Position numbers and translations under genes: made by a program | DNA from: Planctomycetota bacterium | GTDB taxonomy: Bacteria > Planctomycetota > UBA1135 > UBA2386 | Assembly: GCA_016794035.1 (NCBI GenBank) | Contig: JAEUHS010000052.1 | Coordinates: 62,001 to 126,000 of the forward strand | Direction of reading: 5' to 3' | Length of the DNA: 64,000 nt | Part shown: piece after piece, positions 10,229-19,472 of the stretch | Position numbering within the stretch: position 1 is the first letter of the stretch | Layout: each line of letters begins with the position of its first letter | Notes under the pieces: generated by a model | What the model was told of the DNA's origin: nothing | Databases searched by the model: none | What the model saw: the letters and a program-made list of their open reading frames with translations, nothing else

Positions 10229-13200
10229 TCAGTCGATGGAGATCGTGGCGTCGAGCTGCAGCACCGCGCTGGCGACCAGCGCCCATGGCGCCAGTTCGGT
10301 CGCGGGCCAGGCCGGATCGGCCTGCCGCTCGCCGACCGACAGCAGCGCCACCGCGTCGGCGGGCGCGGCCAGGTAGCGTTTGCGCAGGTCCTGCAGCGTC
10401 CGGGTCAGCGCCCGCAACGCGGCGTCGTCCGGCCGCGCACCCGTGCAGCGCCGGAACATCGCCGTCAACCGGACGGCGTCGTCCGCGTCACCGCCCTCGC
10501 GCAGCGTGCGCTCGGCGAGCGCGCGCGCGGCCTCGACGAACTGCGGGTCGTTCCACAGCACCAGCGCCTGCAGCGGCGTGTTGGTCGTGCCGCGGCGGAT
10601 CGTGCACGACTCGCGCGTCGGCGCGTCGAACGCGCTGAGGCTCGGCGGCGGGCACGCGCGTTTCCAGTAGGTGTAGAGGCTGCGGCGCCACAGGTCGTCG
10701 CCCGTGCCGCGCTCGAACCGGCGCGTGTTGGACGCCGGCATCGCCACCTCGCGCCAGAGCCCGTCCGGCTGGTACGGCTTCACCGACGGGCCGCCGAGGC
10801 GTTCGACCAGCAGTCCCGAGACGGCGAGCGCCTGGTCGCGGATCATCTCGGCCGACAGGCGCCGGCGCGGGAACCACGCCAGCCAGCGGTTGTCGGGGTC
10901 GCGCTCGCGCACGTCCGGCCGCGCGCGGGACGACTGGCGGAACACGGCGCTGGTCGCGATGCGTTCGAGCAGCGCGCGCAGGTCCCAGCCGCCGTCGCGG
11001 AACTCGACCGCGAGCCAGTCGAGCAGCGCGGGGTGGCTCGGCCACTCGCCCTGCATGCCGAAGTCCTCGCTGGTGCGCACGATGCCGGTGCCGAACAGCA
11101 GCTCCCACAGGCGGTTCGCCTGCACGCGTGCGACCAGCGGGTTGGCGGGCGCACACAGCCACATCGCCAGCCCGCGCCGATCCGCCGGCGCGCCGGGCGG
11201 CAGCGCGCCGAGCGCCGCCGGCACGCCGCGCGCCACCGGGCGCGTGCGATCGGGCTGGTCGTAGACGCCGCGCTGCAGCACGAACGTCGGCCGCGGCCTC
11301 GCCAGTTCGCGCATCACCATCGTCTGCGGGATCGCCGCGTCGAGCGCGGCCAGGTCCCGTTCGTGGGCCTCCAGCCGGGCGAGCCGCACGGCGAACTCGG
11401 GCGAGAACGCGCGCCGCCACGCCATGGTCAGACGGTCGCAGAGCCCGGCATGCTGCGCGCGCGGCGGCAGCAGCGCGATCGCGAGGTCGCCGGTCAGCTC
11501 GTCGCCGCAGCCGTCGGTGCGCGCGCCGCGGCGCAGGCTGAAGCCGGCGTCGCCGCCGGTGTTGACGACCTTCTGCACCAGCAGGTTCCGGCCCGCGTGC
11601 AGCGACAGCTCGACCTGGTCCTGGTCCGGTGTGGCACCGCGCTCGACCTCGCGGCGCGCGATCTCCCGCCCATCGTGATACAGCACGAAGCCGTCGTCGC
11701 TGCCGAGCGACAGCACGCGGCGGCGCGCGGTCGGCGCGAACACCTGCCACGCGACGTAGCTGACGTTGCGGCCATTCGGCAGGGTGCCGACGGCGCCCTC
11801 GACGACGTCCTCGGCGAGACGCCAGCCGAGGTCGCCGAACACCTGCTGCGCGTCGAACGTGGCCACGTGTTCGGGACCGAACCCGGCCGCGTAGAGGTCG
11901 CCGTCGGGCTCCGGCGAGAACGGGCCCGCGGTGTGGAACGCCGAGACGGCCTCCGGCAGGCGGGCGAGACCGGCCGCGCTGATCGAGCCGACGCCGAGCC
12001 GCACGCGGCCGAACACGTGCTGCGCGTGCACCGTGTCGTAGTGCAGCGTCACGACGACGTCGGTGCCGCCCGCCCAGCCGAACGGCGCGTCGGCCAGCAG
12101 CAGGCAGGTGCGCGGCCCCGGCGGCTGCTGGTGGGCGCCGACCGCCCAGCCGGCCTCGCCGTCGTCGATCGACAGCACGTTGGTCGCGGCGAAGTCGCCG
12201 TCGTGCTGCTCGTGGTCGGCCCACGCCCAGCCGAGCGGCACCGCGACGCGGCGGCTCGGGTCGATCACCGACACCGCCTCGACGGTGACCGCGCCGAGCA
12301 CCGCGTTGCCGTTCGTCGCCCGCCCGACCTTGCCCTGCGGCAGGCTCGCATCGGTCCGCGCCTCGAGACACAGCAGCCGCAGGTCCGTGGCGTCGGTGCG
12401 CAGCGTCACGACGTGCACGTCGTGCGCCGGATTCGGGCCCGACGCCAGCACCGAGCCGTCGGGCTGGAGCGTCAGCACCGCACCATCGGCCGCGGCCGCG
12501 TGCGCCTCGACGACCTCGCCGTCCGCCCACCGCACGCCGCAACCGGGATCGATCACGAACGCCGCCAGCGCCGCGGCCTCGGCCGGCTCGATCGCGTCGA
12601 GCCGCGCGCGCGTCGCCGCGACCGCCTCGACGAGGGCGGCGCGCGCGGCCACCTGCGCCTCGCTCGGCACCGCCATCGCCGGCTCGAACGCGCGCTGCGG
12701 ATCCTTCTCCTGCGAGTAGAGCCCCGGCTCGTCGTTGGCGTCGAAGAACGCGAACAGCCGGTAGAACTCGTCGTGCGAGATCGGGTCGTACTTGTGTTCG
12801 TGGCAGCGCGCGCAGCCGAGCGTCAGCCCGAGGAACACCGCACCGGTCGTCGCGGTCCGATCCACCGCGTACTCGACCAGGTACTCGGCGTCGATCGCGC
12901 CGCCCTCGTCGGTGGTGACGTGGTTGCGCAGGAAGCCGGTCGCGACCCGCTGGTCCTGCGTCGCGTCCGGCAGCAGGTCGCCGGCGAGCTGTTCGGTCAG
13001 GAAGCGGTCGAACGGCATGCCGTCGCGGAACGCGCGCAGCACCCAGTCGCGCCACGGCCAGATCTGGCGGCCGGCGTCGGTGTGGATGCCACAGGTGTCC
13101 GCGTAGCGCGCCGCGTCCAGCCACGGCGAGGTGATGTGTTCGGCGAAGCGCGAGCGCCACGGCTCGTCGTAGAGCAGGCGGTGCACCAGCCGCTCGTAGG

Positions 13201-13834
13201 CGTCGGGCGCCGCATCGGCGGCGAACGCGTCGCTCTCCTCGGGCGTCGGGGGCAGGCCGGTCAGCAGCAGGAACGCGCGGCGCGCGAGCGTGCCGCGGTC
13301 GGCCTCCGGCCCCGGTGCGATGCCGTGGCGCTCGAGTTCCGCCAGCACGAAGCGGTCGATCTCGGTGCGGCACCAGCCGCCGTCGCGCACGGCCGGCAGC
13401 GGCGGTCGCGTCGGCGGCACGAACGACCAGTGCGGTTCGTACGGCGCCCCCTGCTCGATCCACGCGCGCAGCAGTCCGGCCTCGGCCGGCGTGATCGCCT
13501 TCTTGCCGCTGTCGGGCGGCGGCATCACGTCGTCTTCGTCCGTCGTCGTGACGCGCGCCAGCAGCTCGCTGGCGTCGGCCACGCCCGGCACGATCGCCCG
13601 GCTGCCGTCACGATCGCGCAGCGCATCGAGGCGTTCGTCGAGCCGCAGCTCCGCCTTGCGCGCCGCCGGGTCCGGTCCGTGGCACTTGAAGCAGCGGTCG
13701 GCCAGGATCGGCCGGATGTCGCGGTCGTAGCGGATCGCCGGGGGCGGCTCGGCCGACTGCGCGACCAGCACCGGCGTCAGGCAGGCGGCCAGAACGGCAC
13801 GGCGGACGGCGGTGACGGCGACGAGGCGGCGCAT
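10229..13834 (-). CDS. PSD1-type protein: cytochrome, DUF1549 and DUF1553 domains
   Basis: A 1,201-residue exported protein typical of Planctomycetota. The start MRRLVAVTAVRRAVLAACL gives a signal peptide. Next come a planctomycete cytochrome c domain with CFKCHGPD (about residues 47-54), a DUF1549 domain (TEIDRFVLAELE through SPWLDAARYADTCG and CARCHEHKYDPI), a central insert of about 300 residues with a PA14-like segment (SLGSDDGFVLYHDGREIA), then DUF1553 (VQANRLWELLFGTGIVRTSEDFG, RRRLSAEMIRDQAL, NTPLQALVLWNDPQFVEAAR). The second CxxCH (CARCH) could also bind heme. The DUF1501 gene follows after 11 bases, so the two form an operon. A TATCAT hexamer lies 27 bases upstream of the ATG. Biochemical role unproven. 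Confidence 0.95.
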   Translation of the reverse strand: MRRLVAVTAVRRAVLAACLTPVLVAQSAEPPPAIRYDRDIRPILADRCFKCHGPDPAARKAELRLDERLDALRDRDGSRAIVPGVADASELLARVTTTDEDDVMPPPDSGKKAITPAEAGLLRAWIEQGAPYEPHWSFVPPTRPPLPAVRDGGWCRTEIDRFVLAELERHGIAPGPEADRGTLARRAFLLLTGLPPTPEESDAFAADAAPDAYERLVHRLLYDEPWRSRFAEHITSPWLDAARYADTCGIHTDAGRQIWPWRDWVLRAFRDGMPFDRFLTEQLAGDLLPDATQDQRVATGFLRNHVTTDEGGAIDAEYLVEYAVDRTATTGAVFLGLTLGCARCHEHKYDPISHDEFYRLFAFFDANDEPGLYSQEKDPQRAFEPAMAVPSEAQVAARAALVEAVAATRARLDAIEPAEAAALAAFVIDPGCGVRWADGEVVEAHAAAADGAVLTLQPDGSVLASGPNPAHDVHVVTLRTDATDLRLLCLEARTDASLPQGKVGRATNGNAVLGAVTVEAVSVIDPSRRVAVPLGWAWADHEQHDGDFAATNVLSIDDGEAGWAVGAHQQPPGPRTCLLLADAPFGWAGGTDVVVTLHYDTVHAQHVFGRVRLGVGSISAAGLARLPEAVSAFHTAGPFSPEPDGDLYAAGFGPEHVATFDAQQVFGDLGWRLAEDVVEGAVGTLPNGRNVSYVAWQVFAPTARRRVLSLGSDDGFVLYHDGREIARREVERGATPDQDQVELSLHAGRNLLVQKVVNTGGDAGFSLRRGARTDGCGDELTGDLAIALLPPRAQHAGLCDRLTMAWRRAFSPEFAVRLARLEAHERDLAALDAAIPQTMVMRELARPRPTFVLQRGVYDQPDRTRPVARGVPAALGALPPGAPADRRGLAMWLCAPANPLVARVQANRLWELLFGTGIVRTSEDFGMQGEWPSHPALLDWLAVEFRDGGWDLRALLERIATSAVFRQSSRARPDVRERDPDNRWLAWFPRRRLSAEMIRDQALAVSGLLVERLGGPSVKPYQPDGLWREVAMPASNTRRFERGTGDDLWRRSLYTYWKRACPPPSLSAFDAPTRESCTIRRGTTNTPLQALVLWNDPQFVEAARALAERTLREGGDADDAVRLTAMFRRCTGARPDDAALRALTRTLQDLRKRYLAAPADAVALLSVGERQADPAWPATELAPWALVASAVLQLDATISID

Positions 13835-13861
13835 GGAGACGACGGACCGAGGGGCCGGCGC

Positions 13862-13867
13862 ATGATA
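13862..13867 (-). promoter_or_regulatory. Candidate -10 element of the PSD1/DUF1501 operon
   Basis: On the minus strand the hexamer reads TATCAT, 27 bases before the ATG at 13834, in an otherwise GC-rich 130-base gap. No -35 box was convincing. Confidence 0.3.
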
Positions 13868-13964
13868 GTCACGGCGGCCGCACGCGCCCACCCTCACGGG
13901 CTGCGGGTCGCCGACCGGCCGCCCGACCCACCCGATCAGCGCCGTGCGGCCCCGCGGGCCGCAG

Positions 13965-15749
13965 TCAGCGCCGCGGCGGCTCGACGACGACTGCGTTGCT
14001 GACGAAGCGGCGGCCGCTGGCGTCCTTGAGTTCGGCCTGCACCGTCGTGGTGCCGAACCCCGGCGGCGGCGAGAACGGCGGCAGCGCCAGTCGGCCGTCG
14101 AGCCTCAGCACCGGCCCGGGCACGAGGCTCGCCGGCGAGCCATCGGAGATGATCACCAATCGCTGCGGATCCCAACGCGGTGAGGACGGGTCGGGGAAGG
14201 CGAAGCCGCGGTCGCCGTTGCCGCCCGCCGGCGCGACCGCGGGAACGCCCCGGTAGCCGTAGACGGTCGCCTGCACCGGCAACGCAGCACCGACGGGCGG
14301 CTGCAGCACGAAGATCAGGCTCTCGCCCGGCCGCAGGCGCAGGGCCGTCGTGCTGCCGTTGGCCGACAGGGCGCCGTCGGCCGTGCCGCGCGCCGCGGCG
14401 CCGAGCGGATGCGGCGGCGCCAGCGGCAGCAGCAGCGACCCCAAGATCGCCCCGGCCGGCAGCGCCGCCAGACCGAACAGGATCGCGCCGCGCCGGCGGG
14501 TCGCGCGCGGCAGGCTGGTCAGCAGCAGCAGCAAGCCGACGGCCGTCGGCGTGCAGATGGACACCATCAGGTCGTAGTCGGCCGGGAAACCGAGGTCGAA
14601 GTAGTAGAGCGAAGCGAAACCGATGCCGCCGAGCGCGGTGATCGCCGCGTCGGGCCTCTGCCGCAGCGCGGCCCCCAGCGCGGCGCGATCGCGTCGGCCG
14701 CGCCGCCACGGGCCGAGCAGCAGCAGCAGGAGCGGCGCCGCGGCGGGGCAGGCGAGCAGCACGAGGTTGCCCAGCGCGGCGCCGTGCTCGGGCCACAGCA
14801 GACCGAAGTCGTAGTGCGCCGCGGCGGCCTTGGGGTCGAGCGGCACGAGCCAACGATCGTCGGTGCCGCCGGTGATGTGGCCCTCGACGATGGCGCAGCC
14901 GGCGACGTGGCAGGCGGCGGCGAGCGCCGCGACGACCGCGGCGGCGACGACGAGCGCCGACACCGCCCCCCGCAGACACTGCCGCGGCGAACGCCACGGC
15001 GGGTACCGACACGCCGCCGTGAGCAGCAGCGCCGGCCACATCGCGAGGTGGTAGCCGTGGACGAAGGTCGCCGCGCCGAGCCACGCGGCGGCGCGCCGCA
15101 GCGCCGCGTCGCCACCGCCGTCGGCGTGGGCCGCGAAGTGGCGCAGCGCCAGCAGGCAGAACGGCAGGCTCAGGAAGCTGTTCTCGACGTTGCTGCGGAA
15201 CCAGAACAGCTGCCAGCCGGACAGCAGCAGCGCCGCCGCCAGCCAGAGCCGCAGTTCGGCGGCGCGGCGCGGTCGCGCCGCCACCAGCGTGCACTCGCCG
15301 AGGTGGAGGAACGCCAGCGCGAAACCGACACCGAACACCGGCGTGACGAAGTCGATCGCTGCGGGCCCGAACCAGCGATGCGTGAGGCGGAACACGAGGT
15401 TGGCGCCCATCTCCGACAGCCCGACCTGGTCGCGCGCGGACCACACCCGCCAGAGCTCGCTGTCGCCGAGCGGCTGGATGCACACCGTCAGCCACGCCGG
15501 CAGCATCGCCAGGGCCAGCAGCGCGTGCGCGAGGCCGCGCGCGCGCCAGCGCCGCGTCGCCACGGCGACGACGGCGAACAGCAGGGCGCCGAGCAGCACG
15601 GGCCAGGGCGGCAGCGCGGCGAAGTCGCGCAGCAGCCAGCGGTCGGGCTGGACGGCGGCGACCGCGAGCAGGAACGCGACGTAGCCCAGCAGCAGCCAGC
15701 CGAACGCGCGGCCCAGGAACTCGGCGTCTCGGTGGCCGCGGGGCAGCAT
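13965..15749 (-). CDS. Multi-pass membrane protein, unknown function
   Basis: A 594-residue integral membrane protein. By eye about ten hydrophobic segments fill residues 15-430 (for example LLLGYVAFLLAVAAV and LLLLLTSLPRATRR preceded by a long apolar run). A soluble, beta-rich tail of about 150 residues follows, with RLRPGESLIFVLQPPVGA and LVIISDGSPASLV. Early acidic residues and the HRWFGPAAIDFVTPVFGVG segment are reminiscent of GT-C glycosyltransferases or O-antigen polymerase-like proteins, but I cannot place it in a family. Its ATG begins directly after the stop of the upstream spermidine-synthase-like gene, so the two are co-transcribed and probably translationally coupled. Confidence 0.8.
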   Translation of the reverse strand: MLPRGHRDAEFLGRAFGWLLLGYVAFLLAVAAVQPDRWLLRDFAALPPWPVLLGALLFAVVAVATRRWRARGLAHALLALAMLPAWLTVCIQPLGDSELWRVWSARDQVGLSEMGANLVFRLTHRWFGPAAIDFVTPVFGVGFALAFLHLGECTLVAARPRRAAELRLWLAAALLLSGWQLFWFRSNVENSFLSLPFCLLALRHFAAHADGGGDAALRRAAAWLGAATFVHGYHLAMWPALLLTAACRYPPWRSPRQCLRGAVSALVVAAAVVAALAAACHVAGCAIVEGHITGGTDDRWLVPLDPKAAAAHYDFGLLWPEHGAALGNLVLLACPAAAPLLLLLLGPWRRGRRDRAALGAALRQRPDAAITALGGIGFASLYYFDLGFPADYDLMVSICTPTAVGLLLLLTSLPRATRRRGAILFGLAALPAGAILGSLLLPLAPPHPLGAAARGTADGALSANGSTTALRLRPGESLIFVLQPPVGAALPVQATVYGYRGVPAVAPAGGNGDRGFAFPDPSSPRWDPQRLVIISDGSPASLVPGPVLRLDGRLALPPFSPPPGFGTTTVQAELKDASGRRFVSNAVVVEPPRR

Positions 15750-18584
15750 CTACGGCTCGGCTCGGGACGCGACCGCCCCCGGCACCGCGGCCCCGGCGAC
15801 CCGCATGCCCAGCATGCCGACGACGTAGACCGCGCCCGCCACCAGCAGCACGTTGGTGAAGCCGATGCGCATGCTGAGCACGATGCAGAAGATCGAGCCG
15901 AACACCGAGAAGAACGCGTTCACGGCCCAGCCCCACGGCAGCAGCTGCGGACACTGCGCCTCGACGATGCGCATGCCGGACGGGAACGGCATGCCGAGCA
16001 CGAGCCCGGTCGGCACCAGCAGCAGCACGACGATGCCCATGCGCACCGCCAGCGACTGACCGAGCAGGCGCGGCAGCAGCTCGTTGACCGCGAGCACGTT
16101 CAGCAGCACGACCGCGACGATGCCGAGCAGGATCCAGCGCACGTGGTGGCGGCGCACCTCGGCGATGCGTCCGGCGAGCAGCGAGCCGGTGCCGGCGCTG
16201 GCCAGCAGACTGACCAGCACGATCGACAGCGCGTAGGTCGGGTGGCCGAGGAAGATCACGAGCTTCTGCATCAGCGCGATCTCCAGCAGCATGAAGCCGA
16301 GGCCGAGCGCGCCGAAGTAGGCGAAGTAGCGCCAGGCACCGGGCGTGCGCAGGCCCTCGTGCGCGAGTCGGCGCAGCGGCAGGAAGATCAGCAATCCAGC
16401 CAGCAGCAGGATCTGCGCCAGCGACGCCAGCAGGATCATGTGGCCGACCGGGAAGTCGGTCTGGTAGGTGAACGCGCCCGGGTCGTGCGCCACCGGCTTG
16501 CCGCCCAGCAGGCTCGACCAGCGGTAGTAGTTGAAGAAGAACGGCTTGTCGTCCGTCGCCGGCGAGATGTCGTAGTCGTAGTCGGCGACGAAGCGCGCGC
16601 GCTCGTCGGCGCTGCCGCGCAGCACGGTCGCGAAGTCGCGGATCGCGCCGCCGACGTAGGCGGCCTCGCGGTCGATCGCGCCGCGCACGTTCGCGTCGCG
16701 CAGCACCTCGAGCGAGCGTTCGGCCAGGCCCTCGCCGCGCAGCGGCGCCGGCAGCGACGCCGCGTCGAGGGTCGCGCCGGTGGCGCTCCGCTGCGCCGCC
16801 TGCTGCAGGCCGAACACGACCTCGTTCTGCCGCTCCGGCTCGGGCGGGAAGCCGCCGACGCGCGCCATCGTGTCGAGGAACAGGTTGCGCAGCTTCGCGA
16901 AGTGCGTCGCCTCGACCACCGGCACCTCGCCCGCCGGTCGCAACGGATCGTAGACCAGGCCGACGAAACCCTCGCGCGCGGCGAAGTCGCGCAGCGCCTG
17001 CACCTCGACCGCGGTGAACGGCCCCTTCTTCACCATCGTCGACGCCCAGGCGATGCCCTGGAACACCGCGACGTGCGACGCGGCGTCGGCGACGTCCAGT
17101 TCGCGCAGCGCCGTGCAGGCGATGTTGGCGAGCCGCAGCGTCTCGCGCGGCTTCAGCGGCGCACCCTCGATGAAGCGCGACCAGTTGACGATGCCGTCGG
17201 CGTTCAGGTGCGCGTAGAAGTCCTGCACCGCGCCGGTCGTGTAGAGGTAGCTCTCCGACAGCGTGTAGGCGCCCGTGCTCAGCGCCGTGTACGAGTCGAC
17301 ACCGCTCATCTGGATCACGTCGTAGGTGCCTTCGTGCGAACGCAGCCAGGCGCGGCCCTCGCTGTTGACCAGCGAGATGCGCTCGCTGTGCGGGCTCTGC
17401 GGCAGGAACAGGCCGCCGAGGTAGTCGGCGTAGCGCTGCGTGACCATCTCGATCATCGCGGTGTTCAGCTCGACCGCGGTGACGTGCTTCGCCCCGTTGA
17501 CCAGCGCCATCATCACGTCGACGCCGCCGCCGACGCCGATCACCATGACGTCGTGGTCCGCGCGACCGGCCGCCCGATGCGCGACGTAGGCGGTCGCCGG
17601 CTGCATGTCGTCGAGGAACGGGAACTGCGCCAGGTCGGCGGCATCGCGGAACAGCCACGTCGGCGCGGTGCCGTCCTGGCCGACCGAGCGCACCAGGATC
17701 GTGCGGTCGTCCAGCAGCCCCTTGTCGCCGCCGATGCCCGGCGTCGACGGCAGTTCGGGCCCGACCTGCACCTCCGCGGTGGCGCTGTAGATGCGGTCGA
17801 TGCGCAGCCCGGGCACGCCCTCGGCGGTCTTCTGCTCGATGAAGCGCTCCAGGTACTGCGCCTCCTTGCCGGGCGCGAACGGCACGCGCCAGTTCGCCGC
17901 GGGGATGCCGAAGCCGCCGCCGGCGAACGCGATCACGACGACGGCGCCGAGCAGCAGCGCCGGCAGGCTCAGCAGCAGGTAGCGCCGCGGCGCGCCGCAG
18001 CTGAAACTGAACGCCGCCAGCAGGCCGAAGCCGCCGGCGGCCATCACGGCCGCCGAGCTGCCGAAGTGCTTCATCAGCAGCACGCTGAGCCCGGCGCCGA
18101 GCGCGGAACCGACCAGGTCGCCGAAGTAGAGACGGTTGACGTCGCGCACGTAGCGCGTCAGCGCCATGCCGATGCCCATGCCGCCGAGCAGGAACGGCAC
18201 GCCGATGATCAGGTAGACGAAGAACAGCGCGACGAAGTTCTCCTTCTGCTGCCAGATGGCGAGGCTGTCGATGCGCACCAGCGTCGCGAAGCAGAACGCC
18301 AGCATCACGCTGACGCCGTAGGCGGTGCTGACCAGCGTCAGCGCCTTCGCCGGCGCCGTGGTCTTCTCGACCCAGCGCGTCGCGGTCAGCAGGCTGCCCG
18401 AGGCACCGAAGCCGAGCAGGCCGATCGAGATCACCATGTAGGTGAAGTGGTGCCACATCATGATCGCGAAGACCCGCGTCAACGCGATCTCGAACAGGAT
18501 GATGGACAGTCCGAGGAAGAAGATCCCCGCGAGCGTCGATCGCGTGCTGGCTTGCATGAGGTTGTCGCGCGACGAGATGGGCAT
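15750..18584 (-). CDS. Membrane-embedded spermidine-synthase-like protein
   Basis: A 944-residue fusion. Residues about 15-235 hold roughly seven membrane segments, starting FFLGLSIILFEIALTRVFA. A cytoplasmic-type Rossmann methyltransferase-like domain follows, with VIGVGGGVDVMMA at about 348-360 and the acidic strand end in TAVELN, as in spermidine synthases (SpeE), which transfer an aminopropyl group. The segment SPATDDKPFFFNYY is typical of these long fusions. A second membrane block covers about 710-935. Whether it makes polyamines is not certain; membrane-fused relatives are widespread and mostly untested. A second possible ATG is at 18557. It is coupled to the membrane protein downstream. 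Confidence 0.88.
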   Translation of the reverse strand: MPISSRDNLMQASTRSTLAGIFFLGLSIILFEIALTRVFAIMMWHHFTYMVISIGLLGFGASGSLLTATRWVEKTTAPAKALTLVSTAYGVSVMLAFCFATLVRIDSLAIWQQKENFVALFFVYLIIGVPFLLGGMGIGMALTRYVRDVNRLYFGDLVGSALGAGLSVLLMKHFGSSAAVMAAGGFGLLAAFSFSCGAPRRYLLLSLPALLLGAVVVIAFAGGGFGIPAANWRVPFAPGKEAQYLERFIEQKTAEGVPGLRIDRIYSATAEVQVGPELPSTPGIGGDKGLLDDRTILVRSVGQDGTAPTWLFRDAADLAQFPFLDDMQPATAYVAHRAAGRADHDVMVIGVGGGVDVMMALVNGAKHVTAVELNTAMIEMVTQRYADYLGGLFLPQSPHSERISLVNSEGRAWLRSHEGTYDVIQMSGVDSYTALSTGAYTLSESYLYTTGAVQDFYAHLNADGIVNWSRFIEGAPLKPRETLRLANIACTALRELDVADAASHVAVFQGIAWASTMVKKGPFTAVEVQALRDFAAREGFVGLVYDPLRPAGEVPVVEATHFAKLRNLFLDTMARVGGFPPEPERQNEVVFGLQQAAQRSATGATLDAASLPAPLRGEGLAERSLEVLRDANVRGAIDREAAYVGGAIRDFATVLRGSADERARFVADYDYDISPATDDKPFFFNYYRWSSLLGGKPVAHDPGAFTYQTDFPVGHMILLASLAQILLLAGLLIFLPLRRLAHEGLRTPGAWRYFAYFGALGLGFMLLEIALMQKLVIFLGHPTYALSIVLVSLLASAGTGSLLAGRIAEVRRHHVRWILLGIVAVVLLNVLAVNELLPRLLGQSLAVRMGIVVLLLVPTGLVLGMPFPSGMRIVEAQCPQLLPWGWAVNAFFSVFGSIFCIVLSMRIGFTNVLLVAGAVYVVGMLGMRVAGAAVPGAVASRAEP

Positions 18585-18720
18585 CGGGCGACGCACTCGC
18601 GCGGCGCGATTCTCGGCAGACCGACAAGGGTATCCAGTCAAAACCCGCAGCGCGGCACGAGGCCGCCGCGCGACGCCCCGATCGCTGCACGCAGTGTCGG
18701 TCCTGCCGATGCGAACGGCG

Positions 18721-18951
18721 CTACCCGGCGACGTCGTCGGCGCGGCGGATCCAGGCCAACGGCTCGGCGTCGACCTCCTTGGCCGTCGTGAGGTGGACGA
18801 CGAACCGGCACATGCCGCCGGGCGGCATCGCCTGCAGGCGCTCGGTCGGCGCGAGATCGCGCGCGTTGCGAACGACCTGCAGCCGCCAACGTCGGCCGCG
18901 GACCAAGCCCGCCGTCGGGGAGCCTTTCCCGAAGCCGACACGCGCGAGCAC
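18721..18951 (-). CDS. Possible small hypothetical protein
   Basis: A minus-strand frame in the gap between the spermidine-synthase-like gene and the secreted protein at 18993. Third codon positions are almost all G or C and the peptide looks natural near its end (MCRFVVHLTTAKEVDAEPLA, then WIRRADD). No family is recognised. The start is uncertain: a GTG at 18951 gives 76 residues, a TTG at 18906 gives 61. If it is not a gene, this gap of about 400 bases is otherwise empty except for the promoter-like TACGAT at 18960. Confidence 0.35.
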   Translation of the reverse strand: MLARVGFGKGSPTAGLVRGRRWRLQVVRNARDLAPTERLQAMPPGGMCRFVVHLTTAKEVDAEPLAWIRRADDVAG

Positions 18952-18959
18952 CCGGCCGC

Positions 18960-18965
18960 TACGAT
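18960..18965 (+). promoter_or_regulatory. Candidate -10 element
   Basis: The hexamer TACGAT lies 27 bases before the ATG at 18993. A weak CCGACA 19 bases further upstream could serve as -35. Confidence 0.3.
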
Positions 18966-18992
18966 GACGGATCCCCACCCCGGAGGTGCTCG

Positions 18993-19472
18993 ATGAAGAC
19001 GTCACTCGGACTGGGCCTCGGTCTCGCGCTCGCCAGCGCCACGCCGGCCCAATGCCTGTTCACCAGCGTCACCAACCAGCCGGTCGGCCAGAGCTGCAAC
19101 GCGGCCTCCACCGGGTTCTGCGCGGTCGCCGCGTTCCCGTCGTTCCTGCTGACCGACCTCGATCAGACCAACTGCGAACTCGAGATCACGGTGACCGCGT
19201 TCGAGGGCTGCGGCGCCACGGTGCCGTTCCGGGTGCTGGCGATCGGGTTCCAGCCCACGTTCGTGCCGCTGCCCGAGTTCGGCTTCGACTGCGCGCTGCA
19301 GATCGTGCCCGTCGGCGTCGCGACGACCACGTCGCCATCGGTCACGCTGAGCCTGCCGCCCAACCTGCCGCAGCTGAGCTTCCTGGCCCAGGGTGCCGCG
19401 CTGAGCAGCTTCCCGCCCGGCGGCGCGGACATCCTCGTGTTCACCGCGCCGTACGCGATCAGCCTGCAGTAG
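18993..19472 (+). CDS. Small secreted cysteine-containing protein
   Basis: A 159-residue protein with a clean signal peptide (MKTSLGLGLGLALASATPAQ). The mature part has several cysteines (in CLFTS, SCNAAS, GFCAV, TNCELE, EGCGA, FDCALQ) that could form disulfides outside the cytoplasm. Its second half, from FDCALQIVPVG through LPPNLPQLSFLAQG to YAISLQ, resembles beta modules that end many secreted planctomycete proteins. A rare good ribosome binding site, GGAGGT at 18982-18987, sits 5 bases before the ATG. The stop region overlaps the 3' end of the convergent scpA by 14 bases. Function unknown. Confidence 0.82.
   Translation: MKTSLGLGLGLALASATPAQCLFTSVTNQPVGQSCNAASTGFCAVAAFPSFLLTDLDQTNCELEITVTAFEGCGATVPFRVLAIGFQPTFVPLPEFGFDCALQIVPVGVATTTSPSVTLSLPPNLPQLSFLAQGAALSSFPPGGADILVFTAPYAISLQ

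Noticed and set aside
14409-18791. Very long open frame on the plus strand opposite the membrane proteins
   Set aside because: It is rich in Gln, Arg and His and lies fully antisense to genes with clear motifs; high GC removes stop codons in shadow frames. The same holds for other long antisense frames (for example 11033-14002 and 54718-56511).
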